Part shown: positions 1 to 9,236 of the stretch, in pieces
How the letters are laid out: each line of letters begins with the position of its first letter
Numbering within the stretch: the stretch's first letter is position 1
NCBI GenBank assembly: GCA_947475445.1
Contig: CANJLC010000003.1
Coordinates: 62,001 to 126,000 of the forward strand
Length of the DNA stretch: 64,000 bases
Direction of reading: 5' to 3'
Source of the DNA: Alphaproteobacteria bacterium
GTDB lineage: Bacteria; Pseudomonadota; Alphaproteobacteria; Micropepsales; Micropepsaceae
The notes under the pieces: model-generated
The model's input: the letters and a program-made list of their open reading frames with translations, nothing else
Told to the model about the DNA's origin: nothing
The model's database searches: none
Translations under genes and position numbers: made by a program

Positions 1-796
1 CTTGAAGCACGTTGCCCGGTTGGCCAGAATCTGGAAATGGCTCTGCCATAAGTATTTTAATGCGTTCGACGCCATTTTTGCTGGACTCAGTCCAAGCGCC
101 CGGCGCCGGTGCCAATCCGCGTATCTGCTGGTCGATTTCTTCCGCCGAATTACTCCACCAAATGCGCGTCTCGGATTTTTCAATTTTCTTAGCGTAGGTA
201 ACGCCCACTTCCGCCTGCGCCCGTTCGCTGGCCTGACCGCGTTCCAGCGCGCCCAGCGCCCGCACCATCAGATCGGCGCCCAGACGCGACAGGATATCGG
301 CCAGCTCGCCACTGGTCTGGCGCCCGATGGTGACGCGTTCGGCCATCAGCACCGGGCCAGTATCCAGCCCTTCATCCATATGCATCACCATTACGCCGGT
401 CTCAGTATCGCCCGCCATGACAGCACGCTGGATAGGGGCGGCGCCGCGCCAGCGCGGCAACAGCGAGCCGTGCAGATTGAAACAACCCAAGCGCGGGGCA
501 TCCAAAATAGCTTTGGGCAGCAGCAAGCCATAGGCCACCACCACGGCAGCATCCAGATCGAGTGCGGCGAAGGCGGCCTGTTCTTCTGTGCTTTTCAGCG
601 ACAAGGGCGTGCGGACATCCAGCTTGGCGGTATTGGCGAATTGATGGACGGGGCCGGGGATGGTTTCCATGCCGCGCCCCTTGGGCCGGGGCGGCTGGGA
701 ATAGACGGCGGCGATGTCATGGCCTTGCGCAATCAGTTCGGCCAGCGCCGGAACCGCGAAGTCCGGCGTCCCCATAAAGGCGAGTCTCAGAGCCAC
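1..796 (-). CDS. fmt: methionyl-tRNA formyltransferase, 3' end cut by window
   Basis: Transfers a formyl group from 10-formyl-THF to initiator Met-tRNA. Reading the minus strand from 796 gives [18 protein letters not shown], the family N-terminus, then [20 protein letters not shown] with the formyl-transferase core (Asn and His of [16 protein letters not shown]) and the Asp of [10 protein letters not shown]. The frame stays open to base 1, so about 265 residues are present and the C-terminal tRNA-binding domain is incomplete. The start is taken as GTG at 796; the ATG at 775 (MGTPDF) is too far into the first strand. It lies downstream of def on the same strand with a 97-base gap, the usual def-fmt pairing in Proteobacteria. 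The initiator tRNA that it formylates is at 32,744. Confidence 0.95.
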   Translation of the reverse strand, partial: MALRLAFMGTPDFAVPALAELIAQGHDIAAVYSQPPRPKGRGMETIPGPVHQFANTAKLDVRTPLSLKSTEEQAAFAALDLDAAVVVAYGLLLPKAILDAPRLGCFNLHGSLLPRWRGAAPIQRAVMAGDTETGVMVMHMDEGLDTGPVLMAERVTIGRQTSGELADILSRLGADLMVRALGALERGQASERAQAEVGVTYAKKIEKSETRIWWSNSAEEIDQQIRGLAPAPGAWTESSKNGVERIKILMAEPFPDSGQPGNVLQ

Positions 797-844
797 GTCG
801 TTACCCCTGCCGCTCGCCCAAGCTCGCGGCGTTCGCGGACTTTC

Positions 845-863
845 GCATGTCCACTGGACATGC
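845..863. repeat. intergenic perfect palindrome
   Basis: GCATGTCCACTGGACATGC: 9-base arms around one central base, in the 97-base gap between def and fmt. There is no T-run, so it is not a standard intrinsic terminator, though an mRNA hairpin between the two genes is likely. It shares the centre CC-NN-TGG with palindromes at 43,251 and 59,312 that have different stems. Confidence 0.7.
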
Positions 864-893
864 TCACGCGCCGTGCGCGCCGCCCGCTCACCA

Positions 894-1409
894 TCATGCC
901 TCGGCCAGCTTTTTGGCTTTGGTGAGCTTCTTGAGCAGCATGGCGCGCTTGAGCTTGCTGAGATGGTCTATGAACAGCACGCCTTCGAGATGGTCCATTT
1001 CATGCTGCAGGCAGGTGGCCAGCATGCCATCGGCTTCGATCTCGATTTTCTTGCCGTCCAGATCAAGATATTCGGCGCGGATGCGGGCCGGACGTTCGAC
1101 ATCATCATAGATTTCCGGCACCGACAGGCAGCCTTCCTCGTAAACCGCCAGGTCTTCGGAAGCCCAGGTGATCTTCGGGTTGATAAAGGCGCGCCAATCC
1201 TTCTTGCCCTCCTTCTGGTCGAGATCCATGACGATGATTCGCTTGGGAACCCCGATCTGCACCGCGGCCAGCCCGATGCCGTCGGCGGCATACATGGAAT
1301 CGGCCATGTCCTGCGCCAATTTGCGGATTTCCCCATCCACCTTTTCGACATCGGTGGAGACGGCTTTGAGGCGCGGGTCGGGCGCGGTAAGGATGGGGCG
1401 GATGGCCAT
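894..1409 (-). CDS. def: peptide deformylase
   Basis: Metalloenzyme that removes the formyl group from nascent proteins. All three family motifs are visible in the 171-residue product: [18 protein letters not shown] (metal-ligand Cys) and QHEMDH (two metal-ligand His and the catalytic Glu). The start is set at ATG 1409 (MAIRPIL); the open frame continues 12 codons upstream but those residues are not family-like and would run into rmuC. It is divergent from rmuC and upstream of fmt, so formylation and deformylation are likely co-expressed. Confidence 0.96.
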   Translation of the reverse strand: MAIRPILTAPDPRLKAVSTDVEKVDGEIRKLAQDMADSMYAADGIGLAAVQIGVPKRIIVMDLDQKEGKKDWRAFINPKITWASEDLAVYEEGCLSVPEIYDDVERPARIRAEYLDLDGKKIEIEADGMLATCLQHEMDHLEGVLFIDHLSKLKRAMLLKKLTKAKKLAEA

Positions 1410-1432
1410 GCCTTTTGAGATAGGCGAGGCCG

Positions 1433-2506
1433 GTGAAAGGGTCAAGAAGCGTGGAATTGGGCCTTATTGTTCTGGCGGTTGCGGTGGTGGCGGCGGCGGC
1501 GATTTTCGCCTTTGCGCGGCCCAGGCCCGCACCCGCCCTGCCTGCCGACCCGCGGCTGGACACCGTCATTTCCGGCCAGGGCGCCATTGCCGGCCAGTTC
1601 CAGGCGACGCTGGAAGCACAGGCGCAGCTGTCGCGCACCCTGGCCGAACGCATCGAGGCGCTGGACCAGCGGCTGGGTGAGAATCTCAAGGACAGCGCCA
1701 CCAAGACCGGCGAGACGCTGGGCGGCATCCATGCCCGGCTGACGGTGATCGACGAGGCGCAGAAGAATATCAGCGACCTGTCGGGCCAGGTGGTGAGCCT
1801 GCAGCATGTCCTGTCCAACAAGCAGGCACGCGGGCTGTTCGCCCAGACCCAGATGGAAAACATCGTGCGCGACGGCCTGCCCGCCTCGCTTTACGATTTC
1901 CAGTTCACCCTCTCCAACCGCAACCGGCCCGATTGCGTCATCCGCATTCCCGGCAACAAGGCCCTGTTGGTGATCGACGCCAAATTCCCCCTGGAAGCCT
2001 TCACCCTGCTGCGCAATGCCGCCAGCGACGAGGAAAAGAAAATCGCCATCGCGCGCGTGAAGAATGATGTCTCCAAGCATGTGAGCGACATTTCCGAGAA
2101 ATATCTCATTCCGGGCGAGGTGCAGACCCCCGCCATCATGTTCATACCCTCGGAAGCGATCTATGCCGACCTGCATGCCGATTTCGAAGACCTGATCATC
2201 AAGGCGCATCGCAGCAATGTGATGGTGGTGTCGCCCAATATCCTGATGCTGGCGATCAGCACCATCCAGACCCTGATGAAAGACGCGCGCATGCGCGAGC
2301 AGGCCGACCTGATCAAGAAGGAAGTGGGCAACATGCTCAATGACGTGCGGCTGCTGGGCGACCGCGTGTCGAAGCTGCAGGCTCATTTCAACCAGGCCGA
2401 TGCCGATCTGAAGAATATCCTGATTTCCACTGACAAGATCGTGGGCCGGGCGGAGCGGATTGAAAAAGTGGAATTGACGCCCGACGGGCCCAAGACGCTG
2501 ATCTAA
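1433..2506 (+). CDS. rmuC: DNA recombination protein RmuC
   Basis: RmuC-family proteins have a coiled coil and a PD-(D/E)XK-like nuclease core and are linked to limiting inversions between short repeats. The 357-residue product has one N-terminal membrane segment (about residues 9-28), a helical region (about 50-125), and the RmuC core with [24 protein letters not shown] around residues 165-188 (DAKFP is the family hallmark). GTG at 1451 is an alternative start that would leave more room for the divergent def promoter. Its last four bases overlap the end of convergent recR. Proteobacterial RmuC is often about 450-500 residues, so this is a short form. Confidence 0.92.
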   Translation: MKGSRSVELGLIVLAVAVVAAAAIFAFARPRPAPALPADPRLDTVISGQGAIAGQFQATLEAQAQLSRTLAERIEALDQRLGENLKDSATKTGETLGGIHARLTVIDEAQKNISDLSGQVVSLQHVLSNKQARGLFAQTQMENIVRDGLPASLYDFQFTLSNRNRPDCVIRIPGNKALLVIDAKFPLEAFTLLRNAASDEEKKIAIARVKNDVSKHVSDISEKYLIPGEVQTPAIMFIPSEAIYADLHADFEDLIIKAHRSNVMVVSPNILMLAISTIQTLMKDARMREQADLIKKEVGNMLNDVRLLGDRVSKLQAHFNQADADLKNILISTDKIVGRAERIEKVELTPDGPKTLI

Positions 2507-3090
2507 AGCGCGCGGCGCGCCTTGAAGGCGGCGCTGAGCGTGCCCTCGTCGAGATAATCGAGTTCGCCGCCCACCGGCACGCCATGGGCCAGGCGCGTGA
2601 CTTTCATGCCCTCCAGCATGTCCATCAGGTAATGCGCCGTGGTCTGGCCTTCCACCGTAGCGTTCATCGCCAGGATGACTTCATCCACGCCATGCTTCAC
2701 ACGTTCCAGCAGCGGCGCGACACTGAGGCGCTCGGGCGTGATGCCGTCCAGCGCCGACAGCGCACCGCCCAGCACATGGTATCGGCCGCGGAATACGCCC
2801 GCCCGTTCCAGCGCCCACAGGTCGGCCACATCTTCCACCACGCACAGCAAGCTGGCGTCACGGCGCGGATCGCGGCACACGGCGCAGGGCGAAATCGTAT
2901 CGAGATTGCCGCAGATTTCGCAGTCGCGGGTGGCGGCGGCGGCGCTTTGCATGGCCGATGCCAAGGGCTCCAGCAGCAGGTCGCGTTTTTTCAAAAGCAC
3001 CAGCGCGGCGCGCCGTGCCGAGCGGGGCCCCAGGCCCGGCAGCTTGGCAAGAAGCTGGATGAGGCGTTCAATTTCGGTGCCCGACGCCAT
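2503..3090 (-). CDS. recR: recombination mediator RecR
   Basis: RecR works with RecF/RecO to load RecA on gapped DNA. The 195-residue product shows the N-terminal HhH ([17 protein letters not shown]), a four-Cys zinc finger ([16 protein letters not shown], residues about 57-72) and a Toprim domain ([14 protein letters not shown] onward; later [19 protein letters not shown]). The start ATG shares one base with the dnaX stop (TGATG), so translation is probably coupled. dnaX-recR is a widely conserved pair; a ybaB-type gene that often sits between them is absent here. Confidence 0.97.
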   Translation of the reverse strand: MASGTEIERLIQLLAKLPGLGPRSARRAALVLLKKRDLLLEPLASAMQSAAAATRDCEICGNLDTISPCAVCRDPRRDASLLCVVEDVADLWALERAGVFRGRYHVLGGALSALDGITPERLSVAPLLERVKHGVDEVILAMNATVEGQTTAHYLMDMLEGMKVTRLAHGVPVGGELDYLDEGTLSAAFKARRAL

Positions 3091-4817
3091 CAGTCTTCGT
3101 TATCCGGGGGTGCGTCCGGCGCATCAACCACAGGCGCTTCGACATCGCGCACTGCCACGATTTCCGCGCCGGGAAATCGGTCCAGAACGGCGCGCACCAG
3201 CGGCGCCTGCATCACGCTTTCAATGCGCGCGGCCTTGGCGCTTTTCTTCTGCTCGGCCAGGGTCAGCGCGCCCTGTTCGTTGGAGATGGAGACGCTCCAG
3301 CGGATGCCGGTCCAGTCGCGCAATTTCTGCTGCAGGTCGCCCGCCAGGGTGCGCGGGGCGCGCGGGCCGGGGCGAAATTCGAGATGGCCCTGTTCCAGCT
3401 TGACCAGATGCACGTCATTTTCGATATGCACCTTGAGCACCGGGGCATGATTGGCGGCGGCAAGGGCTGCAATGTCTTCCAGACCCTTCATCACCGGCGC
3501 GGATTCGGTGGAAGGGGCCGGCTGCGGCGCGGCCTGCATTCTTGGCGCGGCGGAAGAGGAAGCCGTCGGTCCGCGCGGCGCGGAAGACGGCGCGCCGGGG
3601 GCACGCGGCGTCACGCCATTATCCAGGATATCGCGCACAAGCTTGTCGGTGGGCGGCAATTCGGCGGCATAGGCCAGGCGGATCAGCGCCATCTCGCAGG
3701 CCAGGATGGGCCTTGTGGCGTCGCGCACTTCGAACAGGCCCTTGAGTAGCATCTGCCAGGCGCGGGTGAGCGAGGCCACCGACAGCTTGGCCGCCAGTTC
3801 GCCCGCACGCCTGGCTTCGCCCGAGCCGCCGTCGAAGAACCCTTGCGCCGAAGGCGCGACTTTGACGCGGGTGAGGAAATGGGTGATTTCCAGCAGGTCC
3901 TGCACCACCGCCAAAGGATCGGCGCCGGAATCGTAAAGGCCCTGCAAATCGTTCAGGGCATCGGCAATTTTTCCGCCCATGACTTTTTCAAACAAATCGA
4001 GAATGCGGCCGCGGTCGGCCAGGCCCAGCATCTGGCGGATGGTGTCGGCCTTGATGCTGCCGTCGCCACCGCCGGTGCCATGCGCCATGGCCTGGTCCAG
4101 CAGGGACAAGGCATCACGGGCGCTGCCTTCGGCGGCGCGGGCGATCAGCGCCAGCGCGCTTTCCTCGATTTTCACATTTTCCTTTTCGGCGATGCCGGCG
4201 AGGTAGGAGGCCAGTTCCGCGCTGTCGATGCGTCGCAAATCGAAACGCTGGCAGCGCGACAGCACCGTCACGGGGACTTTACGGATTTCCGTGGTGGCAA
4301 AAATGAATTTCACATGCGGCGGCGGCTCTTCCAGCGTCTTGAGCAGGCCGTTGAAGGCCTGCTTGGACAGCATGTGCACTTCGTCGATGATATAGACCTT
4401 GTAGCGCGCCGAGGCGGGGGCATAGCGCACGCCCTCGATGATCTCGCGGATATCGTCAATGCCGGTGCGGCTGGCGGCGTCCATTTCCTGGACATCGACA
4501 TTGCGCGATTCGGCGATGGTGATGCAGGGATCGCACTGGCCGCAGGGCTGGATGGTGGGTTCGGTGCGCTTGCCGTCCGGCCCGATGCAATTGAGGGCGC
4601 GGGCGATGATGCGCGCCGTGGTGGTCTTGCCCACGCCGCGCACCCCGGTGAGCATGAAGGCATGGGCAATGCGCCCCGTGGCGAAGGCGTTGGACAAGGT
4701 GCGCACCAGCGCTTCCTGCCCGATCAGGCCGGTGAAATCGGACGGGCGGTATTTGCGCGCCAGAACGCGGTAGGGCTCGGGCTCGGCGCCCAAATCCAGG
4801 GAAAGGTCTTTGGCCAT
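3090..4817 (-). CDS. dnaX: DNA polymerase III subunit tau/gamma
   Basis: Clamp-loader ATPase of the replicase. The 575-residue product starts at ATG 4817 ([10 protein letters not shown]); an upstream in-frame extension runs through the SRP RNA gene and is rejected. Walker A GVRGVGKT is at residues 58-65, followed by the four-Cys zinc module (CGQCDPC is visible), the DExH-like DEVHML and the SRC sensor ([11 protein letters not shown]). After about residue 375 there is an Ala/Pro-rich linker and a C-terminal tau domain. I see no convincing A-rich slippery heptamer for gamma production. Genes upstream on the strand are the SRP RNA, pheA and kdsB; recR follows. Confidence 0.97.
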   Translation of the reverse strand: MAKDLSLDLGAEPEPYRVLARKYRPSDFTGLIGQEALVRTLSNAFATGRIAHAFMLTGVRGVGKTTTARIIARALNCIGPDGKRTEPTIQPCGQCDPCITIAESRNVDVQEMDAASRTGIDDIREIIEGVRYAPASARYKVYIIDEVHMLSKQAFNGLLKTLEEPPPHVKFIFATTEIRKVPVTVLSRCQRFDLRRIDSAELASYLAGIAEKENVKIEESALALIARAAEGSARDALSLLDQAMAHGTGGGDGSIKADTIRQMLGLADRGRILDLFEKVMGGKIADALNDLQGLYDSGADPLAVVQDLLEITHFLTRVKVAPSAQGFFDGGSGEARRAGELAAKLSVASLTRAWQMLLKGLFEVRDATRPILACEMALIRLAYAAELPPTDKLVRDILDNGVTPRAPGAPSSAPRGPTASSSAAPRMQAAPQPAPSTESAPVMKGLEDIAALAAANHAPVLKVHIENDVHLVKLEQGHLEFRPGPRAPRTLAGDLQQKLRDWTGIRWSVSISNEQGALTLAEQKKSAKAARIESVMQAPLVRAVLDRFPGAEIVAVRDVEAPVVDAPDAPPDNED

Positions 4818-4882
4818 GGCCGGACTATAGCAAGGACAGTGCCTCGCGGAGGGAAGAAATAAGACAGGGGTTGTGGGTAAAG

Positions 4883-4975
4883 GTGAGAGCCCGGCGACCC
4901 GAAGCAAATTCGTTACGGCTGCTTCGTTCCCGACCTGACCGGGTTGGCGACAGCTTCGTCCACCGGACTCCCAAG
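4883..4975 (-). ncRNA. ffs: signal recognition particle RNA (4.5S, bacterial small type)
   Basis: The minus strand carries the conserved SRP domain IV core: GGTCAGGTCGGGAACGAAGC resembles the E. coli sequence GGTCAGGTCCGGAAGGAAGC. The ends pair: bases 4963-4973 with 4884-4894 form an 11-bp helix including two G-U pairs, closing a hairpin of about 90 nt. Exact ends are inferred from that helix. The RNA binds Ffh for co-translational membrane targeting. Its position next to dnaX is common in Alphaproteobacteria. Confidence 0.92.
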
Positions 4976-5036
4976 GCAAATATATGGAATCAGGCGGCAA
5001 ATTGCGAGTCGCAATTCCTGCCGGTTCCCCGCGCCG

Positions 5037-5894
5037 TTACGGCATATCCTCGCGGAAGGGGTGTGCCGGATAGGCGCCCAGAATGGTGAGGCGCGTGGTG
5101 TAAAAGGCCAATTCTTCAAGCGCCCTTTTCACCGGCGCATCCTCGGGATGGCCCTGGATGTCGGCATAGAATTGGGTGGCGTTGAAGGAGCCGCCCAGCT
5201 GGTAGGATTCCAGCTTGGTCATGTTGACGCCATTGGTGGCGAACCCGCCCATCGCCTTGTAGAGCGCGGCGGGGACATTCTTCACCTGGAAGACGAACGT
5301 GGTCACTACCTTGCCGCCGGGGGCGGCGTCTTCGCGCTTTTTCGACATGATGAGAAAGCGCGTCATGTTGTGATGTTCGTCTTCGACATCGGCCTTCAGC
5401 ACTTTCAGGCCGTACAATTCGCCCGCCAGAGTCGAGGCGATGGCGGCGCAGCTCTTGTCACCCATTTCGGCGACATGCTTGGCGCTGCCGGCCGTGTCGT
5501 ACCAGTTATGGACCACCGGCTTCATGTCGCGGATCAGGTTGCGGCACTGGGCCAGCGCCGGGGCCTGGCTGTAGAGGCTCTTGATGTCCGAAAGCTTGGC
5601 GTCCTTCAGACCCAGCAATTGATGGCGGATGGGCAGGAAATGCTCGCCCACAATGTGCAGGCCGGAATCGGGCAAAAGGTGATGGATGTCTGCGATACGG
5701 CCCATCAGCGAATTTTCCACCGGGATGATGCACAGATCGCAATCGCCCGATGTCACCGCGTCAATCGCATCCTCGAAACTGGGCTTGGGAATTGCCGCGG
5801 CATGCTCCACCGCCTCGCGCGCCGCCAGATTGGCATAGGCGCCCGGTTCGCCCTGGAAGGCGATGCGTTTTGCGTGGGCTATCGCCTGAATCAT
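5037..5894 (-). CDS. pheA: prephenate dehydratase (monofunctional)
   Basis: Converts prephenate to phenylpyruvate for phenylalanine synthesis. The 285-residue protein has the PDT domain (FQGEPGAYANLAAREA at the N-terminus; IIPVENSLMGRI; NMTRFLIMSKK containing the catalytic TRF) followed by a C-terminal ACT domain (KNVPAALYKAMGGFATNGVNMTKLES) that in this family binds Phe for feedback control. No chorismate mutase domain is fused. The start overlaps the end of kdsB by 4 nt (ATGA), implying co-translation. Confidence 0.96.
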   Translation of the reverse strand: MIQAIAHAKRIAFQGEPGAYANLAAREAVEHAAAIPKPSFEDAIDAVTSGDCDLCIIPVENSLMGRIADIHHLLPDSGLHIVGEHFLPIRHQLLGLKDAKLSDIKSLYSQAPALAQCRNLIRDMKPVVHNWYDTAGSAKHVAEMGDKSCAAIASTLAGELYGLKVLKADVEDEHHNMTRFLIMSKKREDAAPGGKVVTTFVFQVKNVPAALYKAMGGFATNGVNMTKLESYQLGGSFNATQFYADIQGHPEDAPVKRALEELAFYTTRLTILGAYPAHPFREDMP

Positions 5895-6616
5895 GTCTTC
5901 AAGAGCCTGTTGGCTTTGGCCAGATCGGCGGGAGTATCAACAGACAAAGGCACGCTGTCCACGCGCGCCACTGCAATGCTCATATTCGCTTCCAGCGCCC
6001 GCAGCTGTTCCAGTTTTTCGCGTTTTTCCAGCGCCGAGGGCGGCAGGCAGACAAAGCGGGCCAGCGCCTGGCGCGTGTAGGCATAAAGGCCGACATGATG
6101 AAACAGCGGCCCCTCGCCGCTGGGCGCGGTGCTGCGCGTGAAATAAAGGGCGCGGCCCTTTTTGCCGTCCGGCTCCCAGGCCACCACGGCCTTGACTACG
6201 GCGGGATTGTCGCGCTCGGCAGGGTCGGTGATCTCGGCCGCCAGGGTGGCGATATCGGCCCCCGGCAAAGCGGCGACAACGGCCCCCAGCGCCGCCACTT
6301 CCAGCGCCGGCAGGTCGCCCTGGAGATTGACCACCACGTCATGGCGGCCATCAGGGTCCAGGACCTTGAGGGCGGCAAAGATTCGGTCCGAGCCGGAGGG
6401 CAGGTCTGGGTCGGTCAGGACCGCCTGGCCCCCTGCTGCCTCGACCGCGGCCACAATTTCGGGTTCGCCCGCTGCCACCACCACCGGGCCCAGCCCGGCG
6501 GCCATGGCCCGGTCCCAGACGCGCAGGATCATGGCCCGGCCGGAGATATCCGCCAAAACCTTGCCCGGAAGCCGGGTGGACGCCATGCGGGCAGGGATCA
6601 ACAGGATTGGATTCAC
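5891..6616 (-). CDS. kdsB: 3-deoxy-manno-octulosonate cytidylyltransferase
   Basis: Makes CMP-Kdo for the inner core of lipopolysaccharide. The 241-residue product begins with the nucleotidyltransferase signature LIPARMASTRLPGKVL and has VVNLQGDLPAL, the metal/CTP-binding region (usually VQGDEP; here GDLP), and HHVGLYAYTRQAL further on. The first gene of a leftward kdsB-pheA run; the 161-base gap to divergent cycM must hold both promoters. The usual QGDEP Glu being Leu is a visible deviation worth noting. Confidence 0.95.
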   Translation of the reverse strand: MNPILLIPARMASTRLPGKVLADISGRAMILRVWDRAMAAGLGPVVVAAGEPEIVAAVEAAGGQAVLTDPDLPSGSDRIFAALKVLDPDGRHDVVVNLQGDLPALEVAALGAVVAALPGADIATLAAEITDPAERDNPAVVKAVVAWEPDGKKGRALYFTRSTAPSGEGPLFHHVGLYAYTRQALARFVCLPPSALEKREKLEQLRALEANMSIAVARVDSVPLSVDTPADLAKANRLLKT

Positions 6617-6777
6617 GGCCGGTTCCTCAGGAGGCGTTGTTTAGGCCCTGTTTGGGGCTAAAGCCAGCTATGGGCTGGATTTTATGCGACGCTTCGCCGC
6701 AATGATTTGGAGAAGTGGGCGGGTAATGTCGCCCCGTATTCGCCGGTCAAACCACCGGCTAAGGGGAGCTTGGCCTT

Positions 6778-7473
6778 ATGGATTCCTTCGAGTGGAACAA
6801 GATCGCTGGCGCAGTCCTTGGCACCGCGATCTTCATCTTCGTGATCCGTCTGGTGGCCGAGCACGTCTATGAAGCGGAAGTGCCGGCAAAGCCCGGCTAT
6901 GTCGTCGAAGGCGTTTTGGAAGAAGCAGCCCCGGGCGCTGCCGCTGCTCCCGCCGAAGAAGCCATGCCCGACTGGGGCACCGTGCTGGCCAGCGCCGATG
7001 TGGCGGCGGGCAAGGCCGTCTCCGTGAAGTGCGAGCAGTGCCACGACCTGGCCAAGGGCGGCCCCAACAAGATCGGCCCCAATCTCTATGCAGTGGTGGA
7101 CCGCGCCCGCGGTTCGCATCCGGGCTTTGATTATTCCAGCGCCATGAAGGGAAAGCCCGGCAACTGGACTTATGACGAGCTGTTCAAGTTCGTGAAGGCT
7201 CCTGGCGTTGATATTCCCGGCACCAAGATGAGTTTTGCCGGCATCAAGAGCGCCAATGACCGCATCAACCTGATCGCCTTCCTGCGCAGCAATGCCGACA
7301 GCCCCGCAGCCCTGCCCGCACCCAAGCCGGCCGCGGCCGCGCCTGCCGCCGCCGAAGCGGCGCCTGCCGGTGCCGCCCCTACCGGTGAAGCGGCTCCCGC
7401 GGGTGCGACACCTGTCGCTCCGCCGGCTCCGGGTGGCAGCAATGTCGCGCCGGGCAAAGCCGGCGTTCAGTAA
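6778..7473 (+). CDS. cycM: membrane-anchored cytochrome c (CycM/c552 type)
   Basis: Monoheme class I cytochrome c that carries electrons between the bc1 complex and terminal oxidase while tethered to the inner membrane. An uncleaved N-terminal anchor spans about residues 9-28; the haem motif CEQCH is at 85-89; the sixth ligand Met is probably in TKMSFAGI. The 231-residue product ends with a low-complexity Ala/Pro tail of about 50 residues that mitochondrial-type cytochromes lack; its role is unclear. A good RBS (AAGGGGAG) lies 10 nt upstream. The kdsB-pheA/cycM divergent arrangement is common in Alphaproteobacteria. Confidence 0.93.
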   Translation: MDSFEWNKIAGAVLGTAIFIFVIRLVAEHVYEAEVPAKPGYVVEGVLEEAAPGAAAAPAEEAMPDWGTVLASADVAAGKAVSVKCEQCHDLAKGGPNKIGPNLYAVVDRARGSHPGFDYSSAMKGKPGNWTYDELFKFVKAPGVDIPGTKMSFAGIKSANDRINLIAFLRSNADSPAALPAPKPAAAAPAAAEAAPAGAAPTGEAAPAGATPVAPPAPGGSNVAPGKAGVQ

Positions 7474-7476
7474 GGC

Positions 7477-8412
7477 GTGAAGCCAAAAGTCCTGTTCCTG
7501 TTGCCGCCGGGCTGGAATGCCCTCGGCAGGGAGACTTTTCACAGCCCGCATTACGAAGCCTTGTTCGCCGATCGCGACAGCCTTGATCCGGCCAGCATTG
7601 ATTATTTTGTCGGCTTCCGTCCGCCGCCGGGCTTCCTGAAAACTTTGTCCAAACTGAAACTGGTCATCTCGCTGGGCGCGGGCGTGGACGGCTTCCTCAG
7701 CGATCCGGAATTTCCCAAGGAAATTCCGCTGGTGCGCTTCACCGATCCGCAGCTGGGAATCGAGATGGCGCAATATGTCACCATGCATGCGCTGATCATC
7801 CATCGCCACCAGCGCTATTTCGACCAGGCGCAGAAGGAGGGGGTGTGGCGGCAATTGATGCTGCCGCGCGCCACCGACAAGACCCGCATCGGCATATTGG
7901 GGCTGGGCGAGATTGGCGGGCGCATCGCCACCGCGCTGGCGCAATATGGTTTTGCGCTTTCGGGCTGGAGCCGCACCCGCAAGGAGATTGCCGGCGTCAA
8001 AAGCTTTGCCGGTGACGGCGAACTGGGCGCGTTCCTGGGCCAATGCGATATCCTGGCCTGCGTATTGCCCCAGACGCCGGGAACGGCGGGCATGCTGAAT
8101 GCGGGTTTTTTCGCGCAGATGGCAAAAGGCGCCTGGGTGATCAATGTGGCGCGCGGCGGCCTGCTGGTGGAAGAAGACCTGATCACCGCGCTGGACCGTG
8201 ATCACCTGGCGGGCGCGGTGCTGGATGTTTTTCGCACCGAACCCTTGCCGGAAGGAAATCCCCTATGGGCGCATCCCAAGGTGACGGTGACGCCGCATAT
8301 TGCCGGCATCACCGATCCGCGTGCCGCGCTGGCGCATGTCGAAAACAGCGTCCTGGCGTTTGAAGCCGGCAAGGCGCTGGACGATATCGTGGACGTGTCG
8401 CGGGGTTACTAA
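7477..8412 (+). CDS. 2-hydroxyacid dehydrogenase, GhrA-like (glyoxylate/hydroxypyruvate reductase)
   Basis: NAD(P)-dependent D-2-hydroxyacid dehydrogenase of 311 residues. The Rossmann motif is GILGLGEIGGRIATAL (residues about 131-146); the catalytic Arg is in INVARGG, Glu in FRTEPLPEGNPLW, and His in VTPHIAGITDP. The arrangement is that of the GhrA subgroup that reduces glyoxylate and hydroxypyruvate; substrate is inferred. GTG start only 3 nt after the cycM stop, so it is in the same transcript. It overlaps convergent NlpC/P60 by 4 nt. Confidence 0.88.
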   Translation: MKPKVLFLLPPGWNALGRETFHSPHYEALFADRDSLDPASIDYFVGFRPPPGFLKTLSKLKLVISLGAGVDGFLSDPEFPKEIPLVRFTDPQLGIEMAQYVTMHALIIHRHQRYFDQAQKEGVWRQLMLPRATDKTRIGILGLGEIGGRIATALAQYGFALSGWSRTRKEIAGVKSFAGDGELGAFLGQCDILACVLPQTPGTAGMLNAGFFAQMAKGAWVINVARGGLLVEEDLITALDRDHLAGAVLDVFRTEPLPEGNPLWAHPKVTVTPHIAGITDPRAALAHVENSVLAFEAGKALDDIVDVSRGY

Positions 8413-9236
8413 AGGCGCTTGATCGCGGTGACGGGGCCGGCGGATTTTTCAATCCGGGCAATGGCCTGATCCAGATTTTCGGCAAAAACTTCCATGTGGA
8501 AGGCGTTGGCGTGGAGCAGCGTGCCAGCATCTTGCATCACGCCCATATGGCCTTTCCAGAATACCAGGTCGCCGCGCTGGACATCGCGGCGGTCCACCGG
8601 CAGACCCAGCGCCTTTTCCATCATGTCGGTATCGCGCGGCGCGCTGATGCCGGCCGCCTGCAATGCGGTCTGGACCAGGCCGGAGCAATCCAGTCCCGCT
8701 GCCGTCCTGCCGCCCCAGACATAGGGCACATGGAGGAATTGCTGGGCGACCGAAACAAAATCCGTGGCGTGTTCTTCCAGCGGCGCGACATGGCGGTGAT
8801 GGACAAAGCCGCCGCCCTTGAGGGCAAAGAAATCACCATCCAGTCCCGTCTGTTCCAGTGCGGCATTGAGGGGCAGAGAAATCGAGACCAGCGACTTGAT
8901 GGACGGGCTGGTGAAGACCGGCGTCATCAGCGCGCTGACCCGCTTGTCAGGCTGCATCACGGCGTCCAGCGCCATGACATTAACATAGCCGACATAGTGA
9001 TCGCGCACCGCCTGGCCCCAGGCGCGATTGTCCTTCACCTCATAGACAATGAATTCCTCGCCATAGAGAAGTTCGCTGACCTGTTCGGCAAGCGGCTCGG
9101 GGCTGCCCAGCAAGGCGGTGCGGCCCGACCAGACGCTGTAAGCCTTGCCTTCGACAAATTGCGCCGCGTCCACCTTGCCCTTCAGGTGCGCGGCGGCGAG
9201 ATCGGCGCGTGCCGGCGTGATTCTTTTATCGGCCAT
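8409..9236 (-). CDS. NlpC/P60 family cell-wall endopeptidase with SH3 domains
   Basis: Predicted gamma-D-Glu-diaminopimelate peptidase acting on peptidoglycan stem peptides. N-terminal SH3-like region (about residues 20-150), then NlpC/P60 domain with catalytic Cys in GLDCSGLVQ (about 178-186) and His in WKGHMGVMQ (about 227-235). 275 residues, no visible signal peptide, so it may act in recycling in the cytoplasm or be exported by another route. Its start overlaps the end of the M17 aminopeptidase by 11 nt; this pairing recurs in Alphaproteobacteria. Confidence 0.9.
   Translation of the reverse strand: MADKRITPARADLAAAHLKGKVDAAQFVEGKAYSVWSGRTALLGSPEPLAEQVSELLYGEEFIVYEVKDNRAWGQAVRDHYVGYVNVMALDAVMQPDKRVSALMTPVFTSPSIKSLVSISLPLNAALEQTGLDGDFFALKGGGFVHHRHVAPLEEHATDFVSVAQQFLHVPYVWGGRTAAGLDCSGLVQTALQAAGISAPRDTDMMEKALGLPVDRRDVQRGDLVFWKGHMGVMQDAGTLLHANAFHMEVFAENLDQAIARIEKSAGPVTAIKRL

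Noticed and set aside
2-925. Long plus-strand open frame over fmt and def
   Set aside because: The minus strand encodes clear Fmt and Def motifs; the plus frame is His/Arg-rich shadow.
4200-4817. Programmed frameshift in dnaX for gamma
   Set aside because: No A-AAA-AAG slippery heptamer with a downstream stem was found.
3384-4862. Plus-strand open frames over dnaX
   Set aside because: Shadow of dnaX; no domain.
4818-5000. N-terminal extension of dnaX
   Set aside because: Runs through the SRP RNA gene; [10 protein letters not shown] at 4,817 matches DnaX starts.
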